NCBI GenBank assembly: GCA_008694505.1
Contig: VZDJ01000090.1
Location: forward strand, 836,034 to 900,033
Reading direction: 5' to 3'
DNA: 64,000 bases
Origin: Cyanoderma ruficeps
Taxonomy: Eukaryota; Chordata; Aves; Passeriformes; Timaliidae
The notes under the pieces were generated by a model, which saw nothing but the letters and a program-made list of their open reading frames with translations, was not told where the DNA came from and ran no database searches. This document shows, one piece after another, positions 1-12,000 of this stretch. The number at the start of each line of letters is the position of its first letter. Position 1 is the first letter of the stretch. Made by a program: the position numbers and the translations under genes.

Positions 1-587
1 ACCCCACGGGAAGCCCACGCTGCACCAAGGTCCTCCTGGTAGGACCTGTGACCCCATGAGGACAGGAGCCCATGCTGCAGGTGGGACTGGTGACCCCAGA
101 GGGGACCCATGCTGGAGTAGCTTGTGAAAAACTGCAGCCTATGGGATGGACTCAGATTGGAGAAGTTCATGGAGGGACCCCACACTGGAGCAGGGGAGAG
201 TGTGAGGAGTCCTTCCTCTGAGGAGGAGGGAGTGGCAGAGATAACGTGATGAACTGTCTGCAACCCTCATTCTTTGTCCCCCTGTTCTGCTGTGGGGAAG
301 CAAGTAGAGAAAATTGGGGATGAAATTAAGCCTTGGAAGAATGGAGGGTGGGATGGAGGTCTTTTAAGATTTGAGTTTATTTTCTCAATATCCTGCTTTG
401 ATTTGATTGGTAATAAATTCACATAATTTCCCCGTGGTGAGATGTGATGATAATCAGTGAGTGAGATCTCTCTGTCCTTATCTGGACCAACGAGCATCTT
501 GTTACACTTTCTCTCTCCCATCCAGTTAGAGAAAGGAGTGATGGAGCAGCTTGGGCGCTTTGACCCAGCCAGGGTCAAACCATTACA
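1..587 (+). mobile_element. Endogenous retroviral LTR, right part (cut by window edge)
   Basis: The stretch from about 200 to 587 aligns by eye with 19804-20231: same order of blocks, a T-rich U3/R segment, the polyadenylation signal AATAAA (412-417) and the same end ('agggtcaa...aca'). The LTR ends at 587 in ACA, as expected for a TG...CA element. Positions 1-200 hold an imperfect tandem array around 'cccatgctggagcag' that is missing in the second copy. No gag, pol or env reading frame is seen, so this is most simply a solo LTR. The family name is not assigned; similar LTRs are abundant in songbird genomes (recollection, not a search). Confidence 0.7.
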
Positions 588-3500
588 TCCTCTGGTATGT
601 TGAAAATATTTATCTGAGTTTTGCACCTGTATCCTTATGGAAAAGCGTCGGGTCTCTTTCCTTCATATGTCATTTGCTTTATTTCCTGTTTCTATTTATT
701 GACTCCACTTGAAACAGGTTTCCAGATTTGTTTGCTTTATTTTACAGACTCTTGGTCCTTCCACTTGAACTCTACTGACTTGCCTTGTGCCATCTTGATT
801 TGGAAGCATTTTCCTATATACAACAATGGTTTCTAGGAAGGAAAATCTAAACTGCATAAATACTCCCAGGTTTTTGCTCACTGTAACTGCACCAAGTCAG
901 GCATCTGCCTATCATGACAGGCACAGTGAACAGCTGGGTACAAGCTCAGTGTTGTTGAACTTCTTTCAGAGAAGCAGACAAAACACTGAAGGGCTGGGTG
1001 GAAGTAGTGCAGAGAAAGGCTCTGTGTCTCCGTGAAAACCAGCACTGCTCCCCTGCTGGGCTGCTGCCTCCTCTTCCAAAGCAAAGGACCCAAGCAGAGC
1101 TGACCATGCATAGAGACGGGCTTATGCAAAATGTCAGAGAAAAAGTCCCAAAATCTGGGATTTGTACCTGAAAGGCAATGAGTCAGGAGGGGATGGGGAA
1201 ATAACAAAAAAGGGGATGTGATAAAATGTGGTAAAATAATGGCCATCAACGTATGATAGATTTGGGAGTCCCTCTTTTTCCAGCCTTTGTGATGGGAGAA
1301 AAGAAAGCGGTGGAAGTGGACAGCTTTCAATTCAAAACTGAGAGAGGAACCATTTTCACACAGTGAATAAGCAGATCCGAGACTGATTGCCAGAGGAAGT
1401 CAGAGAGTATAAGGAAACAGGGAGGTTTAAAGACAGACCAGACACACATCTGAGCAATGAGAACATCCAGGCTGGTGACAGGCAGTGCTGAAAGTGTTAC
1501 CCACAGGAGGAGAGAGCACCCTGTTGTGTGTGAGAAAAGAGAGCAAACCACTGTCAGGCACTGAGAGAATATTACGTGATCCTGATGGATATTGGATTGC
1601 CCCTCAGCCCCACGGGGGTTAACCAACCTTTTCTCTGCCTCCAAAGCATCTGGCAGAGAGACATGATTGAGCTAGACAGATCACTCCCACCTGAAAAAAA
1701 CCTGCAGCATTATCATTTGCCTGGGAAGATGCTGGTACCATGCTGGACTATCTTGCCTTATGTTGGTTCTGCTCCTGGGTCTGCCTGAAATTGCATGGGA
1801 TGGTTGAAGCAGACAAGTCTACCTCACTTCTCTAGGATTCAGTGGAGAAGGGGTGTCATTTTCAGTAAAATATATGGATAGCTGAGTAGCTAAAGAGCTG
1901 TGGAGTCCAGACATGCTCCCTGGAGTGGGCTAGTTGTGACTTTTGGGTGCTGCTGCTGCTGCTACCTGCAGTTTAAGGATACCTGAGTGCATTCACTACC
2001 TGAGTGCCTGAACCTTTTGGGGAGGGAAGGTGAGAGCCCCACAGTAAGAAGGTCTGTTCATGTGCCTGCTGAAATAATGAAAAGCTGGCCTGGCTATGGT
2101 GACCTTCTCTCAAGTCAAGAGAATCTTCCATCCTGAACATGGAGCAGCCACAGCTTGGGGATCCATATGGGAGAAATCATGTGTGACTCTTGTTACTAAT
2201 GTGTTCCTTCTGGGGTGGCATTCAAAGGCTGCTCAAGAGCAGTACCACAGTCCTCCAGAGCTGTTCAGAGGGGATGTGAAGAGTATTCTCTGACTACATG
2301 AAATCTAAACACATTGAAGGTCTTGAGAGATAGGGCCAGACAGACTCAAGCTTACAGTGCTAAATACATCCTTAGTAGGAAGAGAGTGACAAAGAGCCAT
2401 AACACCACTTGTAGATCTTTCAGGAAAATGTGAGGCCTAAAGGAATAAATGAATGAATGAACAAGGACGGTCAGATGGGAGAAAAAAAAAGAAAAGAAGG
2501 CTCTGAAATGCAGCAAAAAGGAGAGACTGAACCTGTGAGTCTTCCTTCTCTAGTGGCATTTAATTTCCCCTTCCCCACTGTGAAAATGTCAGAAATGAAC
2601 AGGCAGCTTCAGTAAAACAGAACTGAAAGAGAAAGAGAAGGCAGCAAAAGCCTTAGAAATGGCTTCACACAGGCAGAGGTACACCCAGCTCCATTAAATA
2701 GGCAGGATCCTCCACAAGTACATACGGGTCAGTGGGTGTTTTTGTCACATGAATTTATTTTAAGTTCTAAAATAAGTTTCTAATAAGTTAAAATGCTCAA
2801 AATGTGCAACAGGGCAGTGAGCAGGGCAGTGCAGGGAGAGGGAGAGGAGAAGAGAGTGAGCATGGGGGAAAAAACATTGTCAGACTGCAGGGGAGATGGA
2901 TTCCAGCCATGTCCTGCATTGAAGTGTTCCACCGGAGGAAGCCTGAGAGAGAGGCCATGAAGGAGGGGCAAAGACTGGGACAGAGATGTGGCACCGAAGC
3001 AGGCAGTAGCTACTGGCTCAAATACTTCCAATAGCTCCAAAGCATCTCTGCGGACTGCAGTGGTGAGTCTGCCTTGCCCTGGCTGCAGCTTCCAGCCCCT
3101 CTGCAGGTACAGAGCTCCCGAGGTCCCCTGCATTGCTCATGCCATCCCTAGTCCCTCCTGAGAGGTCTGCATGGTGCCCATCTCTCTGCGTGGCACACAG
3201 AGTTTCATCCTCCCATGCAGACTAGCCCAATGCCCCTGCTTCCATCAGCACTCTGTTTGCTGGATCTTCCCTTTCTGGTTTTCCTCCATGGACTTCCCCA
3301 TCACATTGACTGCAAACATCCCTTCCAGTGCTGGGAAGGCAGGAGTCCGTGCCTGAAAGGGAAGCAAGAGGCCACATCAGACACGGGAGAGAGACGGAAT
3401 GGCACAAGACTGAGCTTCCCCCTGGCATGGAGGACAGTCCTACTGCTTGCAACCATAAGGCTCCCATTCCCCCCAGAGCCAGGGAAGAAGACACTCCCTC

Positions 3501-4370
3501 AGACATGCAATTTCTTCTGGGGAAGGCTGGCTCAACATAATCCTCCTCCATGGTGTCATGGGCATAAGGAATAACAAAGGCAGGACATGCCTAAGGGAGA
3601 GCAAAGACAGATCTGGGCAATGGTCAGGCCACTGGCAGGTTTGATGGCATATCAGATTTTACAAAACCTTCTCATAGAGAGGTAATAAAGGTGCGAAGGC
3701 TTGTGCAAAATGAGGTAAGAACAAATTAAAGACAGAACCACTATCACAAGTGACTTTCTAGAGAGTGAAAAAGAGGTAGATCTCGGGGCTCCTGATAGCA
3801 GAATAGGGCTACCACACCACAGCAAGAATGAGATTAGTTAGAGAATGGCATGGTAGGTGTGATCTCAGCTAAGAGGAACGGACTGGGGTCTTGCTGACAA
3901 GTTTCTGCCAGGCTGAAGGGACATGAAAAGCATGAGTCTTCAAAGACCAGTCATTATTGGCTCAGAGAGTGTGAAAGTGCTAATGAGTTAGGCAGCTGAT
4001 AAAGCTGAGGAGCCTCATTTGAAAGAAAGAGGATGAGAATATCATGCCAGACACAGATATTTTAGGAGAAGGGAGCACTAACCTGAATGACAGGATCAAT
4101 GAAATGCAACAGTACAGATCAGACATTGATAGGATCAGGGAATTGGAATAGGAATTCCTAATGTGTGAGCAACAGCCCATCGGGTGTGCATGATACACCA
4201 CAGGGAGCATCCAGTTTCCAACCAGTGCAGGAACAGCAAATGCAATCTCAGAGGATGCCAGCAGAGAGAGGGAGAGAACCAGAGAAGAGCTGATATCTCT
4301 GCTCGAGGCACCTCACCTGCACTCTGGCGGAGGACGAGCCCAGCGGGGAGTCTGTGCAGAGAAGGGTGTG
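588..4370. other. Intergenic, no supported gene
   Basis: I found no exon series with splice sites, no recognisable protein family and no CpG island. CD4 is expected downstream of LAG3 by synteny, but no CD4-like Ig exon or signal peptide is readable here. A short AATG microsatellite lies at about 2447-2461. Around 1320-1480 the text faintly resembles an old CR1 3' segment, too decayed to call. Confidence 0.5.
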
Positions 4371-4492
4371 AATCACAGAATCAGAGAATCAGAGAATCAG
4401 AGAATCAGAGGGGGGCTGGGGTTGGAAGGATCTTTGGAGATGATCCAGTCGAAACCCCCTGCTAAATGAGGGCTATCCAGAGCTGGTTGAGG
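4371..4492 (-). repeat. CR1 retroposon fragment with octamer tail
   Basis: CR1 LINEs end in short octamer repeats. Here the antisense tail is a run of four to five 'aatcagag' units (4376-4410), followed by the typical block 'ggttggaaggatctttgg' and 'gatgatccag', as in antisense CR1 3' ends. Only about 120 bases are preserved. Confidence 0.75.
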
Positions 4493-5558
4493 AATATCCA
4501 TGGATAGAGGACCTGTGCTGCAACATGGGAGCCTGGCTTGCTCAGCACGGCAGGGCCATGGGGGCATATGCAAATGCTTTGGGGTGGTGAATATCCTGGC
4601 AGAGTGAGAGCTGTTTAAGCAAACAGCTGGACACCCAGGTATCCTATTTCCTGCTAGCTGAGGCTTTACAGCTACCCTGTCAAGGGGTTCCAGTCCAAGG
4701 TTTTGGGGCAGAAAGGTTGGTTCTGATCACCTTGCCCTGGACTTGCATGCTTTAGAAAGTCACACAGAAACTGTAGATTTCTGCCTCACATTATCCTTTA
4801 CCATCAGTGCTGATTAAGGATGGATGACGAGGAACCTGTCACGAGCTGCTCTTGCACTACCCACAGTGGTTTTTTAAAAATTTCCACCTTGCTTCTTTTG
4901 TGATGCTGCCTGCCTTCAGTCTCCAGCCACTGGGACCTGTTATGACTTTTCATCAATTTTGTCACATCACTCGTCTTCAGCTCGAGGCGGTTTCAAGGCT
5001 CCCAGCTCTTTCACCAGGGTAAGCTCTTCCAAACTTATCTCGCTCTGATCGCCCAGCCCCTTCTCCACTACAACTGTCACTGTGGGACCTGTCCGTGAGG
5101 CTAAGTAAGGCAGCTGCATCACAGCTACTCCCAAAAACTGTCCCTTGCCTGCAAAAGGAAACCCTGAAGGACGATTTTGCCACGTAATTAATTTGCAGAG
5201 CAGTAATATGAAAACTGCAGAGAAACAGTCTGACTTGTTTGCACAGTTTTTTTTCCAGTGACGTGCTGGGGAGGGATTAGTCCCGGCCTGGTCTTGGTGA
5301 CCATAAAAATAAAGTACAAGGTAGAGTTTTCAGAGGACAAGATACTGGAACAAGCTGAGCAAATGAAGGGCATTAAGTTGCCAGGAGCTGCGAGCTGAGG
5401 TGTGAGGCCTGAGCCAGAAGCAACAGCCCTGCATCAATATCGGTGTCTTGGCACCAGCAGGCATTGATACAGAACAGGAGATGGTGACATTAAAGCATCC
5501 AGCTAAGGAATGAGAGAGGGAGGACATCTACAAAAGCCCAGCAATTAGCCCTCCTCCA
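4493..5558. other. LAG3 3' flank
   Basis: This lies directly downstream of the LAG3 stop codon on the minus strand and probably contains its 3' UTR. I found no AATAAA or ATTAAA on the minus strand, so the transcript end cannot be placed. No other gene is visible. Confidence 0.4.
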
Positions 5559-8500
5559 CTACAGCATGGCTTGATCTCTGAGGGAATAAACAGGAAGCTT
5601 TTCAAAGCTGGGCTGTGATTGTCCCTTTGGAGGTTTTCTTCCTTCTCTGAGGTGTCTGACCTGCCCCCAGAGGAATGCCATGGTGAGCCAGACCTGCCAA
5701 TGCCCAGGGTACAGCTTTCCCTGTGTGTCCATGACACCGTCAGCAGGTTGCTCCAGCCCCATACTTTCTCTGGCCACTGTGTCCCCAGGGCCTTTCACTG
5801 CTGTCTCTGGAGTAATCTGGGGAAGGTCAAATAAGGAAAAAGAACAGAAAGGGGGTGATGGACACTTACCCTTTTTTGTAGGGCCAGAGCCACAACACAA
5901 ACGGCAAGCAGGAAGAGGAGGGTGAGTGTGAGCCCAAAAGTAACCTGACCACTTAAGATGGAGGGAGCACTGGAGACCTGGGCACCTGTGAGGAGGAACC
6001 ACAGTTAGGAAGGAAGGGATGGTTGGTTTTGCAACAAGAGGCAAAATAGGAAAGAGTGTGGGGAACTGGATGGAGTAGCATGAGGAGCTGGTGAAAGCTA
6101 AGAGAGGATGACAAGAATATGGGATCTCAGTGATCCAAGGGGAGAAGGACAGGATGGGGTTGAGAGAGGAAAGGGCACCAGAGAGCTAAGTAGGGTGAGA
6201 AGAAGAGGTTGTTTGTAGATCCACGGGGGACAGTACCTGTGATCTGCAGGTCATACTCCACTGCTCCCAGTCTGCCCTCTGGGCCATGCACACTGCATTC
6301 CCAGGTGCCCGTGTCCTTTTGTGACACTTGGGGTATTTCCAAGTTCGGTCCCATCCAGGAACTATGGCTCTCCAAGTTACGGGGAGCAGCCACAGCCAGC
6401 TTGCTCTTAGTGGGGGCTGAGTCAAGGTGTGTCCACTGGAAACGCTCATGTCCCTGGGAGTGTGTGAGGCTGCAGATGAGCAGCAAACGATTCCCCTCAG
6501 ACACTGGTCCTTGGATGCTCGGAATCACTGTGGCAAAGGAAAAAGTAACCTCAGGAAAGACTATAGGCATGTCCACATCTCTTCCTCATCCATCTCTCTT
6601 CTATTGCATCTCTTTTTTATTACTTCCTCTAAATTATTTTCTTTGTCTTTCTCCTTCTTAGGAGGAATAATCAAGTCACCTAGGAAAAGCCCTGATTCCA
6701 GCAGAATCCAATGCAGTGCAGTGCCCTGAATAGAGATCTTGTTTCCTGCCCTGGGGTGGGAGCCCATGACCATTGCACTGACAGGCAGGGAGGTTTATTT
6801 GCACTGAGGGACCCCAGGGAGGTGAAGCACCTCCCAGTCTCTCCTCTCACCTGTAACCACAGCCAAGGTCACATTCCTGGTGATAGTCCTGTGTCCCACA
6901 GAGACAGCACAGCGGTACTGCCCTGCATCGCCTGGCTCCACCACGGGGAGATGCAGGGGGAAGCTTCTACTTCTCACATTCTGGGAGATGTCCCAGTCTT
7001 GCAAATGCCCTCCTGCAAGGTGGCTCCAGTGGGCTGCCACCACACTAATCCCAAAGGCACTGGGAAGGTAGCTCAGACTGCAGGGTAGATCGGCTGCAGA
7101 GCCAGCTGCTGCATAGACCACAGGGTTGGTTGGGCCATCAAAACCTGCGCCAGGGAAAGAAGACAGTGTGGAGTGGTGCCTGGAAAGAGCTCCCCAGAGA
7201 GGTGACTGACCTGGGAAGTGAGGACAAGGTGGGAGCTGGAGCCACTGGTGTTGGTAACATCAAAGGGATCAGCTTGGGGATGCTGGGGTATCAACACAGA
7301 GGCTGAGCTCACCTAGAATTTGCAGGTTGAATGTGGCAGAAATGATCTCCTTGTCAGAGTACCGAAGCTGGCAGCGCCAGGAGCCCTCATCACTCATGGC
7401 TGGATGGAAGATGGAGAGAGTCCTGGACATGGAGCAGACAGTCCTGGAGGTGGGGCCCAGGTTCTTGTTGTGGAACCAGCATGTCTCCACAAGGCTGGCC
7501 TGGTGGCTGGAGTTGCAGCTTATCAAGAGCAGCTCATTTCCTATCACAGGACTGGGTGGGCTGAGGGTTACTGTAAAAAGAAGGTTTGGGGTTGCAGCGT
7601 GAGCTAAAGTCAAAGGGGAGCTACCAAACAAGCCCTTTGTGCCTGCACTGTCCTAACTTTATCCCTCAGGCAGCTCTCCCTTCAGAGCTGAGGGCAGACA
7701 GCAGGAAACTGCACTTTCCAGAGGGTGCTGCCTGTACTCTCACCTGCCCTGCCAAACGCGGCATCCCCACCCTATCCCACCTTTACAACCTCCCCAGTCC
7801 TAAAATCAACATTCTCCAGGTTCTCCATCCTCTCCTACCTGTGATCACCCCCAGCTCCACGTGGCAGCTGTGGACCTCTGTCCTGTATTCCACCTGTGCC
7901 TCATACAGCCCAACGTCCTCACTCCGGACCGGGGCAATCCGCAGGGAGAAATTGCCGTTGCGCAAGGAGGAGTCCTGGAGTGACACCCGGGGCTTCATCA
8001 GCTGTGCCGTCTTCTGGAGGCCCGAGTACCCAACTTCCAGCACCACGTGTGGCTCCTGGTGCACACTGGAAGCAGGACAAGTGGGCAGCTCGTGCCAGAG
8101 ACAAACATGAGATCAAGGGAGGGGGCAGGAAGAAGAGAATATGGGGAAGGAGGGAATATGGGGTAGGAGGGAATATGGGGAAGGAGGGAATATGGGGAAG
8201 GAGAAAAGGGGCTCAAAGGGCCTCCAACACCCCCATTCCCTGAGAAGAGCTCATATCTTTTTTGGCCCTGGCATACCTTCCCCCATGCCGCCTCCACAGC
8301 ACAGATATCTTGTCAGGCAGCTGCTTTGAACTCCCCCTCGTCTTTCTGGGGCTCAAGTGGCATGGCAGCACGGCTGAACTCCCCTCTCTGACCCACACTT
8401 TCTGCTCCCTGCTTCTCTCCTCCGATAATCCTGGTAGGATGTGGCCAGCTGTAACAAGATGGAGAGTTGAGCAAAGAGTGGGATTCAATATTATCCCGCT

Positions 8501-8753
8501 CTGGGGTGGGGATGCCATCTTTGCCAGGGTGTGTTAGAATACAGATATGGCCACCTTCTGTGGAGGTGATATCTGGCCACTTTCTGTGGAGCTGGAAGGG
8601 CAGAAATTCTCCCTTCCAGCCTTTCCAGGGATCAAGTAACACCCAGACTCAGATTGCTGACCGACTCTGCCCTCCCCAATATGCCCAGCCCCTCTTACCA
8701 GTGAAAGGCAGCAGAGTGAAGGTGAGGAACAGCACCAGGGACACTGGTCTCAT
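5559..8753 (-). CDS. LAG3: Lymphocyte activation gene 3 protein (four-Ig inhibitory receptor)
   Basis: Type I membrane receptor of activated T cells; in mammals it binds MHC class II and other ligands and dampens T-cell activation. Coding exons (minus): 8753-8699, 8448-8277, 8065-7839, 7570-7313, 7144-6851, 6527-6237, 5985-5870, 5816-5559, all with GT-AG sites, closing to 556 aa (human about 525). Start has a strong Kozak context (GCCACCATGA). Signal peptide is about residues 1-19; D1 29-151, D2 152-237, D3 238-335, D4 336-432, transmembrane about 447-468, tail 469-556. Ig landmarks: D3 C259/W277/C316, D4 C354/W367/C413. D4 reads GHERFQWTHLDS against human GQERFVWSSLDT, and D3 has VVYAAAGSAADLPC against human LTVYAGAGSRVGLPC; this with PTMS next door separates it from CD4, whose CxCP tail motif is absent. 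D1 is split by an intron. The tail lacks the mammalian KIEELE motif and acidic repeat but has FEKL (542-545). The last exon boundary is the least certain. Confidence 0.93.
8137..8204. repeat. 17-bp minisatellite in LAG3 intron 2
   Basis: Four head-to-tail copies of a 17-base unit (gaatatggggaaggagg, with one a-to-t change in copy 2) sit between the two exons that encode D1. Plus strand is G/A rich. Likely length-polymorphic. Confidence 0.9.
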
Positions 8754-9000
8754 GGTGGCATCCAAGAGAGGGGGCTGCTTGTCCCTCAGGTCTGTGCTTA
8801 ATGAGGTCTCAAGCTTTAAGAGATCAGCAAAAATGAGGCATGGGCAAAGAAGGTTGTCAGAGTGGGTGGGTGAGCACAGAGGGGTCAGTGGGAGGTGCTT
8901 GTTGCCATGCTCTCTCTCTCTCTCTCTCTGATCAAAGCATTTCCCTAAATGCATTTATATTGCAGGTGGGCAGCGAATTTCCTCCTATCATCAAGAAGGT
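8754..9000 (-). promoter_or_regulatory. LAG3 5' flank / putative promoter
   Basis: Immediately upstream of the LAG3 start codon. There is no CpG island, which fits an inducible lymphocyte gene. Visible elements are a (TC)9 tract at 8911-8929 and a TCF/LEF-like ATCAAAG at 8931-8937. An in-frame Met lies upstream at 8954 but has a weak context and no signal peptide. The transcription start is not identifiable. Confidence 0.35.
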
Positions 9001-12000
9001 GCGTCACGACCAAGAAACCAGTCTGAGCCTGAGGCACGTGAGGGCAGAGGAGGGAGGGCCCAGAGACACTGCTCTAAGCATCTTTTAGTGGAAATTCTTT
9101 GGGTCGCTGTTGTTTTTCTTACAAGTTTCGCTTCTATATAGCCAGTGGAAAAAGTGTAGAAGACACTTCCCAGCAAGTACCCTTCATGTTTTTCTTTCAT
9201 CTCTTACCTTTTTTGGTTTGATCTTCCCGTCTCTTACAGATTCTCTCTAATTCTTTCAGGGCTTTTGAGAACATGTTGGTATTTTTTCTGCTGTTCTTTC
9301 TTTTGTTATTTTTCTTATTATGACACGGGTTTTTTTCCTTCTTTAATCTTTCAAATGTGCTGATTTCTTGGCTTTTTCCCACTGGTCAGTTCACAGGCAG
9401 CATGAGGAAAGGATCTATGCTAATCTCCCACCAAGACACATGTGACTCATCAATCTACAGTCCAGGGCTAGTATGGGACACAGCTGAGGTGGTCCAAGGA
9501 GACAGAGGGGAGCATCCAAAGAGAAAAAATAAGCACTGAAAAGAGGGGCTGCATGCTGTGGCACTCTGAGGGGTGTGAGGAAGGAACCTTCCTGCTCCAG
9601 CAGCTCTGGGGGAAAACCACTCGAGCTCATGTGTTGAGGGGGCTCATCCTAGCCCCCATGCAGCTGCTGACCTTTGCACAGGGTAATACATTTCCATCCA
9701 TGTACCTCATCCTGGGGCCCCTTTTTGTCTCAGAGAACCCCCACTGTTGTGGTTCACAGTTTCCAGCAACCCACTGGCTCTGACTCTTTCGGACTTATCA
9801 GCCCTTCGTGACGGGTGTCAGACACCCAAGCCCCTCAGCGGCTCATCCACCGAGGGCTTGGGCTTTTCCTAAGGCTGAGGGAAGGGAGGTGACTCATAGT
9901 GGCTGCTTCTTGACTGTAGAAGGAATTCTTGCTTGCTTTCTAGTTCTCCCCAGCTGTGTGGTAAAGGTGGAGGATAAAAGAGAGCCAGTGGTGTGCTTCC
10001 CTTCAGCAGACCTCTGCTGTAGGGACAGCTGTTCAGGTCTGTCATCCCACATGGCACTTCAGCCTCCTGAGTTGTGGGATGGATGCACAGGTGCAACCTT
10101 GTGTGCCTCCGCACCCCTGAGGGACTGCTCTGTAGTGGCCCTTCATGCCCTCTTGTGTGACACAGCCCAGGGGATTGTATGAGAGAGGACAAGTGTAGAT
10201 GGGGGAGAACTTGTGACAGTTGTCAGGAGGTGTTTTTTTCCTCCTGTTCACGAGAAGCAGTTTGTGGTGACCAGTTCAAGCAGAAAACATCAACCTCTCT
10301 TTCCCTTGAATCAGCAGTGCAAGAATGGTGTGAGTGTGTGGGTGAAGGTGAGAGAGAGAGGAGGGAGTTGGAACTATGGTGGGGAGACACGTACGGCTCC
10401 ACAGTCCAGCACCCTCTGCTCCCCTTCTCCTGGCTTTTTTCAGGGGACACACAGAGCTCGCTGCTCTCCCCCTTCATTTCAACCCTCCCTGCACTTGTAG
10501 CCTTGGCATGCTGGCACTGTCCCTCTCACCCCCCAAACCACCCTTAGTGGGCTCTGTACTCTGGGAAAGGCTTGTCTCTTGTAGGGACCAGCAAAGGAGA
10601 GGATGCGATTCCATCCTGCTACCACTTCCCCGAGAGGCTGTCCCAAGCGACTGATGGGCAGCCTGGGAAAGTGACAGGCATTGCCTGGCACTGGGGGGGG
10701 GCATTTGGGGCCGAGGGCTTATTATGCTGAGTGAGCACGTTGTGAAATGAAGGTTTTGGAGGCGCCGTTTTACTCAGCACCAGGCTATCTTTAGCAAAGA
10801 CTCGGTGACGTTTCTCTCTAACGACCCACTTTAAATGCTGACTCCCTCGAATGGCATTTTCGTCATCTCCCAGAACAGGACCCTGGCACAGAGATAACAG
10901 TGACCGGAGAAAGATCAGCATGGGAACGTCTTCTAAGAAGTGCCTGTGTGGGTCGCCTGGGCGGAGAGGCTGGCAGGCACGTGTGGGACTCTGGCAGAGC
11001 CATGGGAAATGACAGGGAACTCCACAGGGAGTGGCCAGGGGCAGGGAGACAGGAGCCCAGCTGACTAAATGCTCCTTTGTCTGTGTCAGGCATTGGTAGC
11101 TTCAGCCAGGTTCCAGGTGCAGCCACAGCAGACACCTTGTGCACAGCCTTAATACATCGCTTTTTTTGTCTGTCTTGGCAGGTCTTACAGGTGCAAACTG
11201 TCCTTACCAAGAAAAACAGGAACAGAAAACACTGTTCTGCAGTGTGATTGAGTGTTGCTGAAGGAATTTTTTGTTGTGTTTCCAGATTGCTTGTGATACC
11301 ATGTTTTTCTCTAAGAGATTCCACCTATAAGTTTTGGTCCTTGCAGTATCAAGTCTGAAGCTGGTCACGATCTTCTGCTTTATGCGGACTTTCTGAGGTG
11401 CTCTAGAATTTATTTGCAGACTATAGCTGATCTAAGAAACCACGCCGTGGCTTGTAGCCCGGGTTATCAGCTGGTCTGGGTGTTCCTGAGATAGAGTGCT
11501 CGACAGAAGGACCTCGTGTAAAAAACGTCCTGATTGCTGTTTGCCCAGCACAAAAGCAAACACAGCGAGCAAAAACAAGTTACTTACTAATAAGAGATAA
11601 CTAATAACTCCATGGCAAGGGACTGTAAACAAAAAGCAGCCACACCTGGGGAAACTGGAGGGAAAGTCTGGCAGGGATGTGGTGTGAGCAAGAGCTGCTG
11701 AGCAGGTTGGTACTCAACAGGCGCCTGCACAGGCAGCAGGGTTTCCAGGGATCAGACTGGGATTAACTGCAAGATTTCTGGCACTGAGTGGGAAGCTTAA
11801 GGAGCTAAATGAGACCTAAGGTCAGCTGCAGAGGGGAAGGAGTGGATCTGCCCCTCTCTGGGCACTGGGGACACATGTAGTGGTTCCCAAGCCAACACGG
11901 CATTGCTGCAGCAGGGTCAGGCAGCAGAACACTGAAGCAGACGGAGGCAGTGCCCACGTCTTGGCAGGCTTTGTGTGAAGTGCACAGCAGGGAAAGGCAT

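Noticed and set aside
588..4370. Search for CD4 exons left of LAG3
   Set aside because: No Ig-domain exon, signal peptide or CxCP tail motif found; CD4 probably lies beyond the left edge.
8137..8204. Short repeat array considered as CRISPR-like
   Set aside because: Units are directly adjacent with no spacers and the genome is vertebrate; it is a minisatellite.
5559..8753. Reading the four-Ig gene as CD4 rather than LAG3
   Set aside because: D3 and D4 motifs match LAG3, the tail lacks the CxCP Lck-binding motif, and PTMS is the neighbour.
8753..8954. Upstream in-frame methionine at 8954 as LAG3 start
   Set aside because: It would put a hydrophilic, low-complexity stretch before the signal peptide; the Met at 8753 has a far better Kozak context.
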